DNA of 64,000 bases from Allobogoriella deserti (GCF_042680605.1 NZ_JBHUEE010000010.1:62001-126000), one strand, 5' to 3'; positions 41,830-51,044 are shown, counted from the stretch's first letter. Program-made: numbers and translations. The notes: generated by a model from the sequence alone, not told the origin.

Positions 41830-43110
41830 ATGAACGGTGAGATCCCCGAATGGGGTCTGCTCACGCTCACCCTGCTCGGTCTGCTGGTCGGTGCGACGTT
41901 GAGTGCGGCGGAGGCCGCGCTCGAGCGCATCACCCGAGCCGCTGCCGCCGAGATGCGGCCCGAGTCACGCGCCCAGGCGGTCGAAATGCTGCTGGACCGC
42001 CGGGAGGACGCCCTCGGCGTGGTGGCCTTCGTGCGGGTGCTCGCGGAGATGACGGCGGCCGTCTGCCTCACGCTCGCGGTCGCGGACCTGCTGCACGTGT
42101 GGTGGCAGATCCTGCTGGTCGCGGTCGCCGTGACGGCCCTGCTGCTCGCCGTCGTGGTATGGCTCTCGCCGCGCCGGTTCGGCCAACGGCACCCGTCCGG
42201 GGTGCTCGGCGTGCTGCATCCGGTTCTGTCCGTGTTCGCCTCCGTCGGTGCCTCCCTCGCCCGGGCCTGGGCTCGAGTGTGGCCACGGTCGAGCCGCACG
42301 GACCTGGAGGCGCGCGAGGAGCGCGAGGACGATCTGCGCGACATGGTCGACCGGGTGAGCGAGTCCGAGGAGATCGAGGAGGACGAGCGCGAACTCCTCC
42401 AGTCGGTCTTCCGGCTCGGGCAGACCCGCACCCGCGAGGTGATGGTGCCCCGCACGGACATGGTCACGATCGACGCCGACGAGTCGCTGTCGCGGGCCAT
42501 GCGGCTGTTCACCAAGTCGGGTTACTCGCGCGTCCCGGTGGTCGGCGAGTCCACCGACGACCTGCTGGGTGTGCTGTACCTCAAGGACATTCTGGGCCGG
42601 CTGCACCGTTCGGAACGGGCGGACGGACTGACTGCCCGGGACGTCATGCGCGAGCCGACGTTCGTGCCGGAGACCAAACCGGTCGACGACCTCCTGCGGG
42701 AGATGCAGGCCGGCAGCGTGCACATCGCCGTCGTCGTCGACGAGTACGGCGGCATCGCGGGGCTGGTGACCATCGAGGACCTACTCGAGGAACTCGTGGG
42801 TGAGATGGTCGACGAGCACGACGTCGGTGAGCTCGAGGTGGAGGAGGTCGGTGAGGGGAGATACCGGGTCCCCGCGCGGATGCCGGCGGACGAGGTGGGC
42901 GAGCTGTTCGGCCTCGAGATCAGCGACGACGACGTCGACTCGGTCGGCGGGTTGCTCGCCAAGACCTTGGGCAAGGTGCCGTTGGCCGGCGCGCAGGCGG
43001 ATGTGCTCGGGTTGCATTTGGTCGCCGAGCGGGTCGAGGGACGCCGTCGTCGCGTCTCGACACTGCTGGTCTCGCGCGCGGCGGTCACGCAGGACAATGG
43101 CGAGGCATGA
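41830..43110 (+). CDS. CorC/HlyC-type CBS-domain membrane protein
   Basis: This 426-residue protein has an N-terminal CNNM/DUF21 domain of about three helices (residues 7-30, 60-115), then EEIEEDERELLQSVFRLGQTRTREVMVPRTDM and two CBS domains with VPVVGESTDDLLGVLYLKDIL and VHIAVVVDEYGGIAGLVTIEDLLEE. A C-terminal CorC_HlyC domain is last. Members are thought to move or control Mg2+ or other divalent ions; the older label 'hemolysin' is weakly founded. It overlaps none but sits 10 bp after ybeY and 10 bp before era. Confidence 0.92.
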   Translation: MNGEIPEWGLLTLTLLGLLVGATLSAAEAALERITRAAAAEMRPESRAQAVEMLLDRREDALGVVAFVRVLAEMTAAVCLTLAVADLLHVWWQILLVAVAVTALLLAVVVWLSPRRFGQRHPSGVLGVLHPVLSVFASVGASLARAWARVWPRSSRTDLEAREEREDDLRDMVDRVSESEEIEEDERELLQSVFRLGQTRTREVMVPRTDMVTIDADESLSRAMRLFTKSGYSRVPVVGESTDDLLGVLYLKDILGRLHRSERADGLTARDVMREPTFVPETKPVDDLLREMQAGSVHIAVVVDEYGGIAGLVTIEDLLEELVGEMVDEHDVGELEVEEVGEGRYRVPARMPADEVGELFGLEISDDDVDSVGGLLAKTLGKVPLAGAQADVLGLHLVAERVEGRRRRVSTLLVSRAAVTQDNGEA

Positions 43111-43120
43111 GGATGTGGGC

Positions 43121-44113
43121 ATGAGATTCCCGGACGAGAGCGAGCTGCCGGCGGACGCCGACGCGCTCGCCGGACTGGTGCCCGCGTCGGGTTGGCCGGA
43201 AGGGTTCCGATCCGGATTCGCGTGCGTCGTCGGCCGTCCGAACGCCGGCAAGTCCACCCTGACCAACGCGCTGGTGGGGGAGAAGGTCGCGATCACCTCC
43301 GGGCGTCCCCAGACCACCCGCCACACGGTGCGTGGCATCGTGCACCGTGAGGACGGTCAGCTCGTCCTGGTCGATACGCCCGGCCTGCACCGGCCGCGCA
43401 CGCTGCTGGGACAACGCCTCAACGACCTGGTCGCCGAGACGCTGGCCGAGGTGGACGTCATCGTCTTCTGCCTGCCGGCCGACCAGAAGATCGGGCCCGG
43501 CGACCGGCACATCGCCCGTGATCTCGCCGACCAGCGCACTCCGCTCGTGGCCGTCGCCACCAAGGCGGACGCCGTGCCGCGCGAACGCCTTGCCGAACAC
43601 CTTCTGGCGGTCGACCGCCTGGGGCGGGAGCACCGGGAGTTCGCCGACATCGTGCCGGTCTCGGCCATCACCGGTGAGCAGATCGACGTGCTCACCGACG
43701 TCCTGCTCGCCCACCTGCCGGCCGGCCCGCCGCTGTACCCGGCCGGAGAGCTGACCGACGAGCCCGAGCAGGTGATGATCGCCGAGCTCGTACGTGAGGC
43801 GGCGCTTGAGGGAGTGCGGGACGAGCTGCCGCACTCTCTGGCGGTCCTCGTCGACGAGGTGATCGAACGCCCTCGCGCCGAGGATGATCCCCGTCCGCCC
43901 ATGTTGGACGTCCACGTGAGCATCTACGTTGAACGGTCATCGCAGAAGGCCATCGTCATCGGGCGCGGTGGGGAGCGGCTGCGTGCGGTGGGCACGCGGG
44001 CCCGCAAGGGCATCGAGGCCCTCCTCGGTACCCGGGTCTACCTGGACCTCCACGTGCGCGTGGCCAAGGACTGGCAGCGCGACCCCAAGCTCCTCGGCCG
44101 ACTCGGCTTCTGA
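43121..44113 (+). CDS. era: GTPase Era
   Basis: This 330-residue ribosome-assembly GTPase has G1 GRPNAGKST, G2 TTRHTVRG, G3 VDTPGLH, G4 ATKAD, G5 VSA and a C-terminal KH domain that binds the 16S rRNA 3' end (SIYVERSSQKAIVIGRGGERLRAVG). ATG 43121 follows GAGG by 8 nt; the earlier in-frame ATG 43097 would overlap the CBS gene. Unusually, its last four codons and stop are also the first bases of an 87-bp tandem repeat that continues into an assembly gap. Confidence 0.95.
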   Translation: MRFPDESELPADADALAGLVPASGWPEGFRSGFACVVGRPNAGKSTLTNALVGEKVAITSGRPQTTRHTVRGIVHREDGQLVLVDTPGLHRPRTLLGQRLNDLVAETLAEVDVIVFCLPADQKIGPGDRHIARDLADQRTPLVAVATKADAVPRERLAEHLLAVDRLGREHREFADIVPVSAITGEQIDVLTDVLLAHLPAGPPLYPAGELTDEPEQVMIAELVREAALEGVRDELPHSLAVLVDEVIERPRAEDDPRPPMLDVHVSIYVERSSQKAIVIGRGGERLRAVGTRARKGIEALLGTRVYLDLHVRVAKDWQRDPKLLGRLGF

Positions 44114-44285
44114 CGAAAGCGCAGTGGAGGGTGGGCGTGAGGAACGAGCGTCCCGCCCGGAACGGAGCTGAGGAGGAGCCGGATAGAACTCGGCTTCTGA
44201 CGAAAGCGCAGTGGAGGGTGGGCGTGAGGAACGAGCGTCCCGCCCGGAACGGAGCTGAGGAGGAGCCGGATAGAACTCGGCTTCT

Positions 44286-44382
44286 NNNNNNNNNNNNNNN
44301 NNNNNNNNNNNNNNNNNNNNNNNNNNNNNNNNNNNNNNNNNNNNNNNNNNNNNNNNNNNNNNNNNNNNNNNNNNNNNNNNNN
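44286..44382. other. Assembly gap (run of N)
   Basis: Ninety-seven N bases sit in the middle of a tandem repeat. Repeat phase is out of step across the gap unless more copies exist, so the true size is unknown and probably larger. Confidence 0.98.
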
Positions 44383-44458
44383 TCTGACGAAAGCGCAGTG
44401 GAGGGTGGGCGTGAGAGGCCCCGCGGTGCTGGCTGGCGGGGGCGATCGGCATGGTGAT

Positions 44459-44464
44459 TACCCT
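44459..44464 (+). promoter_or_regulatory. Leaderless-type -10 box for the alpha/beta hydrolase gene
   Basis: TACCCT followed by 6 nt and GTG 44471. Confidence 0.45.
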
Positions 44465-44470
44465 GGCGAG

Positions 44471-45979
44471 GTGAGATATCGGCGGGTGGGTGCCAGCGTC
44501 GTGCTGGTTCTCCTCCTCGGACTCATCGGGTCCCTGGCCGGCCCTGGCTGGAACCCGCAGCCCCTCGAGGAGACGCTGGTCTCGCACACCGAGGACACCA
44601 CCATCGGCTCGGACGTACCGACCGACCCGGTGGGCACGTACGACGTACGCTCCCAGGTGGTGGACGTCGCGATCACGGACGAGGTCACCGTCGAGGCCAC
44701 GATCACCGAGCCGGTGGGCGCTCCCGACCCACGTCCCGGCATGGTGTTCATGCACGGGGCGGGCACCGCCACGCACGAGAACTTCGCCGATACGACGGAG
44801 CAACTCGCCAGCGCCGGCATCGTGACGATGGTTCCGGACAAACGCGCGGACAACTACACCACCCGGGACCGGGACTACGTGGCGATGGCGGAGGACTACC
44901 TCGCATCGGTCGACGCGCTCCGTTCGTGGCCGGGCGTCGATCCGGCACGGGTGGGCGTGTACGGCGAGAGCGAAGGTGCGATGTCCGCGCCGGTCGCCGC
45001 CGTACTGGATCCCCAGGTCGCGTTCGTCGTGCTCGTCTCCGCCCCGGTGCTGCCGATCCGCGAGCAGGGCGCGTTCGCGGCGGACAACTACCTGCGTGAC
45101 GTGGGCGTACCTGGCCGGCTGCTGCGGGCGATCCCGCGCCTGGTGGGCGGTTCGATCCCCGGCGGAGGATTCGACTACTTCGACTTCGACGTCCGCCCGT
45201 ACCACCGCCAGCTCACCCAGCCGGTGCTCATGGTGTACGGGGCTGCGGACAGCTCCATGCCGATCGTCCAGGGCGCGCAGGCGTTGATGGAGGACATGGA
45301 GGCGGGCGGCGACCCGAACTACACGATCCGGTACTACGAGGACGGCAACCACGGGATCCGGGACGACGACGGCACTCTGGTGCCGGCCTTCCCCCGGGAC
45401 GTGGCACGGTGGACGCTCGGCCTACCGCAAACGGCGTCGGCGCCGCCGACCATCGCCGGCGCACAACCGGTGCAGAGCTTTCGCGCGGACCCGGTCGACC
45501 GGCCGCGGTGGTACGCCACCGGGGACATGATCGTCGTCGTCCTGCTCTCCGGCGCAGGTCTGCTGGTGGCCGGCAGCGTGGTCGGTGTCGCGGTGATCGT
45601 CTCGCGGTTGCGCGCACTCGTGCGCAGCCAGGAACGCGACGGCGGTAGCGCACGCATGGCACGCCTGGCGGCAGGGCTGGGTATGGCCACACTCGCGACC
45701 TGGATCATGTTCGCCTCCTACCTCATGGGCGTGGCCTCACTCGCGCTCAACTACGAACAGGACGCGTTCCTCGTTCAGGGGGGTTGGATCGTCGTCCAGG
45801 CCACCGGGGTGCTCGCCGCCGTCATGGTGGTGCTCACGGTCTCCGCGTTGCACCGGGCACCGAAGGCCGCCTCGATCCGGGAACGGCTCGGCAAGGGGGC
45901 CGCCTGGACGGTGCTGGCCGGCAGCGTCGTCCTGCTGCTCTCGGCCGCGTACTGGGGCGTGTACCCGACCGTGCTGTGA
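44471..45979 (+). CDS. Membrane-anchored alpha/beta hydrolase
   Basis: This protein of ~502 residues begins with a signal-anchor (RRVGASVVLVLLLGLIGSLAG). A secreted-side alpha/beta hydrolase domain follows, with oxyanion-loop MVFMHGAGTATHEN, nucleophile elbow GVYGESEGAMSAP, acid in VYGAADSSMPI and base in YYEDGNHGIRDD. About three further helices follow (near 355-380, 405-435, 445-500). The domain resembles S9/dienelactone-type esterases; substrate unknown. GTG 44471 follows TACCCT. The next gene begins 56 bp after its stop, and it could be linked to the signalling locus or simply upstream of it. Confidence 0.82.
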   Translation: MRYRRVGASVVLVLLLGLIGSLAGPGWNPQPLEETLVSHTEDTTIGSDVPTDPVGTYDVRSQVVDVAITDEVTVEATITEPVGAPDPRPGMVFMHGAGTATHENFADTTEQLASAGIVTMVPDKRADNYTTRDRDYVAMAEDYLASVDALRSWPGVDPARVGVYGESEGAMSAPVAAVLDPQVAFVVLVSAPVLPIREQGAFAADNYLRDVGVPGRLLRAIPRLVGGSIPGGGFDYFDFDVRPYHRQLTQPVLMVYGAADSSMPIVQGAQALMEDMEAGGDPNYTIRYYEDGNHGIRDDDGTLVPAFPRDVARWTLGLPQTASAPPTIAGAQPVQSFRADPVDRPRWYATGDMIVVVLLSGAGLLVAGSVVGVAVIVSRLRALVRSQERDGGSARMARLAAGLGMATLATWIMFASYLMGVASLALNYEQDAFLVQGGWIVVQATGVLAAVMVVLTVSALHRAPKAASIRERLGKGAAWTVLAGSVVLLLSAAYWGVYPTVL

Positions 45980-46035
45980 CGGCCGCACGATGCGCCGCGA
46001 CGGGTGATCGCGCGGGCATGGCACGCTATGGGGTG

Positions 46036-46908
46036 GTGAACGATGGGCAGAAGGAGCGGACGTTGACGCAGTGGGGTGTGGCCAGCGATGCCGGTGGCCG
46101 GCGGAGCGTCAACGAGGACGCCGCGTTCGCCCAGGATCCTGTGTTCGTCGTCGCCGACGGCATGGGAGGGCACGCCCGCGGCGAGATGGCGAGCCAGACC
46201 GTGGTCGACGCGTTCCGGGCACTCGCCGGTGCGGAGCGGCCGGTCACCGCCGAGCGGGTGGTCGAGGCGGTCCGCGAGGCGGAGGACAACATCCGCCGGA
46301 CGATGCTCGAGGAGACCGTCGCCGGCTGGGTGGAGACCGACGGGCGTGATCCGGTCGCCGGAACCACCGCGGCGGGCGCTGTGCTCACCGAGCAGGACGG
46401 CGAGCTCTACTGGCTGGTGCTCAACGTCGGGGACTCGCGCGTGTACCGGTTCTCCGCCGGCCGCCTGCAACAGGTCACGGTCGACCACTCGTTGGTCCAG
46501 GAGATGATCGACGCCGGGACGATCGACCCCGCCGAGGCACGCGTCCATCCGCGCCGGAACGTCATCACCCGCGCGATCGGCACCGGTCCCGACAGCGAGG
46601 TGGACTTCTGGATGCTGCGCGTCCAGGCCGGCGAGCGCCTGCTGATCTGCACCGACGGGCTGACCGGCGAGCTCTCGGACGACGCCATCGCCGCCGTCCT
46701 GGCCACCGTGGGAGACGCCGGAGACGCGGCCTCGACGCTGGTGCGCCACGCGGTGACCGGTGGCGCGAGCGACAACGTGACCGCCGTGGTCGTCGACGCC
46801 CCCGACGACGTCGGCGACGAGGACACGACCGCACGAACGCCGGGTGCGGCGGAGGAGGATGAGGACGACGTGAGCATGACGCTTCCCGGTGAAGGGAGCC
46901 GGGCGTGA
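46036..46908 (+). CDS. PP2C-type Ser/Thr protein phosphatase
   Basis: This protein of ~290 residues is a cytosolic PPM-family phosphatase. Metal-binding motifs are SVNEDAAFA, VADGMGGHARGE, LNVGDSRVYR, CTDGLTGELSDD and ASDNVTAVVV. The C-terminal ~35 residues are an acidic, disordered tail (EEDEDDV). It would dephosphorylate the kinase encoded two genes on, or its substrates. GTG 46036 (next to GTG 46033) is preferred, eight bases after CACGCT; ATG 46018 is an alternative. Its stop overlaps the next start (GTGA), and the following three genes are coupled. Confidence 0.92.
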   Translation: MNDGQKERTLTQWGVASDAGGRRSVNEDAAFAQDPVFVVADGMGGHARGEMASQTVVDAFRALAGAERPVTAERVVEAVREAEDNIRRTMLEETVAGWVETDGRDPVAGTTAAGAVLTEQDGELYWLVLNVGDSRVYRFSAGRLQQVTVDHSLVQEMIDAGTIDPAEARVHPRRNVITRAIGTGPDSEVDFWMLRVQAGERLLICTDGLTGELSDDAIAAVLATVGDAGDAASTLVRHAVTGGASDNVTAVVVDAPDDVGDEDTTARTPGAAEEDEDDVSMTLPGEGSRA

Positions 46909-48557
46909 TCGTGCACGAGTACCGCACCGGCAACTGGATCGGCCTGGTCACCACCGATTCGGTGGCCCTGCTGCACCCGGACCTCGGGTTGGCCGCGGCA
47001 CGCGATCTGTGGCGCCTGGCCAGCGGCGGATCACGATTGGCCACCTGGGTCGAGCACCTCGCCGAGCGAGGGATCCGGACGTTGCCGGCGTTCGCCATGG
47101 TCGAGGCGCGCCCCGACGGCATCGGCGTGCTGGTGCGCGGTGATCTGACCGTCGAGTGCGGTGACGAGCGGCTGACCGGTGCGGGCTACGCGACCTGGCG
47201 CGAGGCCGTCCTCAGCGGTGACAGGTTCGCCATCACAGCCGGGGAGTCCCCGCAGCCGTCGGGTGCCGCCGAGGCCGGGGGACCGGACGAGCTGTGGCTG
47301 CCCCTGGGAGCCGGCGTCGCGCTGGTGTCCGCACTGCGTTCGGCCACCGAGACGGGCACGGCCGATCTCCGGGCCGGCCTGAAAGTGGCGGAGCCATCCG
47401 GCACCGGCGAGAGGGACGAGGACGATCTCGAGCTCACCCTGATGCAGGCGCCCGCGTTGGCGGCCGCCATCGGCGGGGGGAGCGGAGGTGCGGAGCCTTC
47501 GGCGGCTCCCGAGCGACCGGACGGCGCCGACGCGCTCGAGGTGACGCGTGCCCCGGACGAGGAGCCGGCACCGGTACCCGCCGACGAACAGCCGGACGTG
47601 GACCACGCGCCTGGCGAGGGCTCCGATGACGCGGCGCAGCCCGGCCGGGAGACTGCCGTCGCCGAGCAAACGGAGCCGCCCGCGGGCCCCGTGCTCGGAT
47701 CCGAGCCGGACACCTTCCCGCTACCCCAGGGGCCGGTCGGCGAGAACCCGGCGCCTGAGGATGCGACGGCGGAGGAGGACGACCACACGATCCTCGCCCC
47801 CGGCGGCCCGGGCACTGGTGGTTCAGCCGGCCCGGCCGGTAACGCCACCACCCCCGGGACCAACGGCGCGGGCTCGCCGGCAGCAGAGCCGGAGACGGGC
47901 ATCATCTCCGAGGTGCCGTGGGCACGGCGAGAGGACGCTGCGGAGCCTGCCGCACCCAACACCCAGGTGCCCGCCGCCCCCGGCAGTGTGCCCACGGAGG
48001 GATCGGCCACGCCGGTTCCCGGCAGCGCTCCGACCGGCCAGACGCCCCTACCCGCCTGGGACGACGGCGACCACGACGGTGAGACGGTGCTGCCGGGCGA
48101 GCTCGCGGCACTCCGGGACCAGGCGGCGGGGCAGGAACATCCCGCCGGGACGGGCGGGGCCGAGCCACCGGCTACCGACGCGGGCGCACCCGGTCTTACG
48201 ACGGGCCGGCTCGAGCTGCTCATGTCGAACGGGGAACGGGTGGTGATGAGCCAGCCGCTCCTGCTCGGCCGCGCACCCGAGTCTGCCCGGTTCCACGGGA
48301 ACGAGGTGCCCCGCCTGGTCACGGTCACCAATCCGGAGCGAGACATCTCGGCCACGCACGTCGAGGTCCGGCCGGCCGGGGACCATGCCGTCGTCACGGA
48401 CATGAACTCGACCAACGGCACCATCGTGTTCCTGCCCGGGCGCCCCGCGTTCCGGCTGCACCCGGGATCCGGGGTTCCGGTGCCCCCGGGCGGGGTCATC
48501 GAGATCGGCACCGGTGTCACGGTGACCGTGATGGCTGCAAGCGAGGGCGGTTCGTGA
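46905..48557 (+). CDS. FHA-domain protein with long disordered linker
   Basis: This 550-residue protein has an N-terminal domain of unknown function (about 1-165, starting MIVHEYRTGNWIGLVTTD). A ~265-residue linker rich in Pro, Ala, Glu and Gly follows, then a C-terminal forkhead-associated domain (about 430-545) with LLLGRAPES, DISATHVEVRP and TDMNSTNGTIV, the phosphothreonine pocket residues. FHA domains bind phosphothreonine peptides, so it is a likely reader of the neighbouring kinase. No catalytic motif is seen. It is coupled to the phosphatase (GTGA) upstream and the kinase (GTGA) downstream. Confidence 0.88.
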   Translation: MIVHEYRTGNWIGLVTTDSVALLHPDLGLAAARDLWRLASGGSRLATWVEHLAERGIRTLPAFAMVEARPDGIGVLVRGDLTVECGDERLTGAGYATWREAVLSGDRFAITAGESPQPSGAAEAGGPDELWLPLGAGVALVSALRSATETGTADLRAGLKVAEPSGTGERDEDDLELTLMQAPALAAAIGGGSGGAEPSAAPERPDGADALEVTRAPDEEPAPVPADEQPDVDHAPGEGSDDAAQPGRETAVAEQTEPPAGPVLGSEPDTFPLPQGPVGENPAPEDATAEEDDHTILAPGGPGTGGSAGPAGNATTPGTNGAGSPAAEPETGIISEVPWARREDAAEPAAPNTQVPAAPGSVPTEGSATPVPGSAPTGQTPLPAWDDGDHDGETVLPGELAALRDQAAGQEHPAGTGGAEPPATDAGAPGLTTGRLELLMSNGERVVMSQPLLLGRAPESARFHGNEVPRLVTVTNPERDISATHVEVRPAGDHAVVTDMNSTNGTIVFLPGRPAFRLHPGSGVPVPPGGVIEIGTGVTVTVMAASEGGS

Positions 48558-50206
48558 GTCCGCGTCGGGCTCCGGCCCAGCATCCGGAACTGCCCGGATA
48601 CACCTTCGAGAAGCTGTTGGGATCCGGCGGATTCTCCGACGTGTACCTGTATCAGCAGCGGTTGCCGCGCCGGAAGGTCGCCGTCAAGGTGCTCACCAAG
48701 GAGGCGACCGAGGGACAGCCGCGGGAGCAGTTCATCGACGAGGCCAATCTCATGGCCGCGCTCTCCGGGCACTCCTCGATCGTCGACCTGTACCACGCCG
48801 GCGAGGCGGCGGACGGGCGTCCGTACCTGGTCATGCAGTACTGCCCGCTGCCCAACCTCGCCGAGCGCATCAAGGTCCGGCCGCTCGGTGTGGCTGAGAC
48901 GATCGGGATCGGCGTGCGCGTGGCTGCTGCCCTCGAGACGGCGCACCGGGCCGGCATCGTGCACCGTGACATCAAGCCCGCGAACCTCCTCACCAACGAG
49001 TACGGCCGCCCGGCGCTGACCGACTTCGGCATCGCCGGACTGACGTCCACCACGCTCGAGGAGACGGCGGGGCTGTCCATCCCGTGGGCGCCGCCCGAGT
49101 CGGTCGAAGGTGGCGTGCCGTCCGGGGTGTCCGGCGACGTGTACAGCCTCGGGGCGACGCTCTACACCCTCCTGGCCGGCCGGTCGCCGTTCTCCCGGCC
49201 CGGAGGCCCGAACACCCGCCTCGACCTCACGATGCGGATCCGGCGGGATCCCGTGCCGCCCATCGGGCGCGAGGACGTCCCGGTCTCGCTGCAGCGGGTG
49301 CTCGAGCGTGCCATGGCCAAGGACCCCGCTCAGCGGCACCCCAGCGCCGTGGACCTGGGACACGCGCTGCAGGCGGTCGAGCAGGAGATGCGCCTGCCGC
49401 TGACGGACCTGGAGCTGCCGGACACCTCCTGGCTCGGCGGGCCTGACCACGGCGATCAGTCCGGCGGCGATGGGCACGATCGGCCGGCCGATCAGCGGAC
49501 TGTCGTGCGCCAGGTGGTCGAGGTCGACCCGCACCGCCGCGCGTCGCCGTCGCCGTCGTCGCCGGCACCGGCAGCGCACGGCGGTGCACCGGTCGAGGCC
49601 ACCCGGGTGCGGGCAGCGACGGTGACACCGGACCCCGGCGGCGGACCTGCCAGGTCAGCCGGTCAGTACCCCGGCTCCGGGTACCCCGTGCCGGGGCAGG
49701 CCGGCGCGGGCGTGCCGGGGAACGGCTACGTCGCTGACCCCGGTGGACAGCCGGGCTACGGCTCTGCGCAGACGGGTCCGGACGAGTCCACCGGAAGCCG
49801 GCGCAACGTCGTCCTCACGGTCGTGGTCTCCGTCGCCGCCGTCGCGGTGGCTGCGGGAATCGTCCTCGGCGCGGGCCGCCTGATGGGTGATCCCGGAGAC
49901 GACCCCGGCCCGACGGCGGGGCCGACCATCACGGTGCCGGACACGGTCCCGAGTCCGGTGGACCTGGAGGGCGAGCGCCAGCGGAACGAGGTGACCTTCA
50001 CCTGGTCCGTGCCCGACGACGTGCCGGGCGACGGTGAAGTCTCGTTCACGTGGCAACGCACCGACCCCGGGGCACCGACGGACGTCATCCCTGCCGACGA
50101 AGCCCGCGCCGTGATCGAGGACGCCCCGGACGAGGTCTGCGTGTCGGTGAAGATCCGGCTCGAGAACGGCCGGACCTCCACCGACCCCGCGACGGCCTGC
50201 GCGTAG
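48554..50206 (+). CDS. Transmembrane serine/threonine protein kinase
   Basis: This 550-residue, PknB-type Hanks kinase has a P-loop LGSGGFSDVY (22-31), a Lys in AVKVLTKE, a catalytic loop HRDIKPANLL (137-146), DFG (157-159) and PWAPPES. A Pro/Gly-rich juxtamembrane region (about 300-415) leads to one transmembrane helix at 416-443. The exported ~105-residue tail is not a PASTA array; it holds a fibronectin-III-like fold (EVTFTWSVPDDV) and two Cys, including one near the C-terminus. It likely phosphorylates the FHA proteins next to it. It corresponds to Pkb2 of the PFNA-type cluster. Confidence 0.93.
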   Translation: MSPRRAPAQHPELPGYTFEKLLGSGGFSDVYLYQQRLPRRKVAVKVLTKEATEGQPREQFIDEANLMAALSGHSSIVDLYHAGEAADGRPYLVMQYCPLPNLAERIKVRPLGVAETIGIGVRVAAALETAHRAGIVHRDIKPANLLTNEYGRPALTDFGIAGLTSTTLEETAGLSIPWAPPESVEGGVPSGVSGDVYSLGATLYTLLAGRSPFSRPGGPNTRLDLTMRIRRDPVPPIGREDVPVSLQRVLERAMAKDPAQRHPSAVDLGHALQAVEQEMRLPLTDLELPDTSWLGGPDHGDQSGGDGHDRPADQRTVVRQVVEVDPHRRASPSPSSPAPAAHGGAPVEATRVRAATVTPDPGGGPARSAGQYPGSGYPVPGQAGAGVPGNGYVADPGGQPGYGSAQTGPDESTGSRRNVVLTVVVSVAAVAVAAGIVLGAGRLMGDPGDDPGPTAGPTITVPDTVPSPVDLEGERQRNEVTFTWSVPDDVPGDGEVSFTWQRTDPGAPTDVIPADEARAVIEDAPDEVCVSVKIRLENGRTSTDPATACA

Positions 50207-50232
50207 CGAGACGACCGAGGAGTACCGAACAT

Positions 50233-50934
50233 ATGGGCATGCAGCTGGAGTTCTGCGGCGAGTGGTTCACCATCGCGGCGGACGAGCCGTTCGTCATCGG
50301 ACGTGAGGGCCCGCTGGAGATCGACGACAACCCCTACCTGCATCGTCGCTTCCTCGAGATCTCCTCCCACGCGGACTTGTGGTGGATGGAGAACGTCGGT
50401 TCCCGGCTTTCAGCGACCATCGCTGACCCCGAGGGCAACACCCAGGCGTGGCTCGCCCCCGGGGCGCGCCTGCCGCTCGTCTACGCCCGCACCAGTGTGC
50501 TGTTCACCGCCGGACCGACCACCTATGAGCTCACCGTCGTCAACGACGATCCGACGTTCCTGCCGACGCGTCCCGAGGAGGAGGTGGAGGTCGGCGAGAC
50601 CACCATCGGCCCGGTGACCTTCACCGAGTCGCAGCTCCAGCTAGTCCTCGCCCTCGCCGAGCCGGTGCTCTCGGGCCGCGGCTCGACGACGTCGATCCCC
50701 ACCTCCCAGCAGGCCGCTGAGCGACTCGGCTGGACCATCACCCGGTTCAACCGCAAGCTCGACAACGTGTGCGACAAGCTGCACCGGCACGGTGTGCGCG
50801 GCCTGCGCGGCGAAGCGGGAAAGCTCGCCGTCAACCGCCGGGCACGGTTGGTCGAGCACGCCGTCGCATCCCGGCTCGTCACCGCAGATCACCTCCCGCT
50901 GCTGGAAAAGGCACCGAGCCTCGCGGAGGACTGA
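50233..50934 (+). CDS. FHA-like protein with C-terminal helix-turn-helix
   Basis: This 233-residue cytosolic protein has an N-terminal ~100 residues that match a forkhead-associated fold in outline, with FVIGREGPLEIDDNPYLHRRFLEI and the WMENVGSRL strand. The usual NG turn and SxxH are altered. The C-terminal ~110 residues contain a winged helix (SQQAAERLGWTITRFNRKLDNVCDKLHRHG). That combination suggests a transcription factor gated by phosphorylation. An AGGAG ribosome site precedes ATG 50233. It is the last gene of the first unit, and a 168-bp gap with a promoter separates it from the surface protein gene. Confidence 0.78.
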   Translation: MGMQLEFCGEWFTIAADEPFVIGREGPLEIDDNPYLHRRFLEISSHADLWWMENVGSRLSATIADPEGNTQAWLAPGARLPLVYARTSVLFTAGPTTYELTVVNDDPTFLPTRPEEEVEVGETTIGPVTFTESQLQLVLALAEPVLSGRGSTTSIPTSQQAAERLGWTITRFNRKLDNVCDKLHRHGVRGLRGEAGKLAVNRRARLVEHAVASRLVTADHLPLLEKAPSLAED

Positions 50935-51044
50935 GGGCCGGCAGTCAGGGCTCGGCCCCACAGCTCTGCTCCGACTCGGCGCGGTGGGGAGTTCTCCCCG
51001 ACGGATGAATCGGACGCCTTATGGGGTATTCCGGTCCTGTCAGG

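Larger units (their letters stand above)
44101..44470. repeat. Tandem repeat, 87-bp unit, spanning the era 3' end and an assembly gap
   Basis: Units begin at 44101 (inside era), 44188 and 44275, each opening ACTCGGCTTCTGACGAAAGC. The third is cut by N at 44286. After the gap the unit resumes at TCTGACG (44383) and ends near 44415. Copies are near identical. The ~357-bp stretch from the era stop to the hydrolase holds only this repeat, the gap and a TACCCT box. Each copy repeats the era stop codon, so readthrough products would stop quickly. Confidence 0.95.

Noticed and set aside
44101..44415. Coding repeats continuing the Era protein
   Set aside because: Era ends at its stop at 44113; the repeat copies contain stops in the era frame and merely reproduce the gene end.
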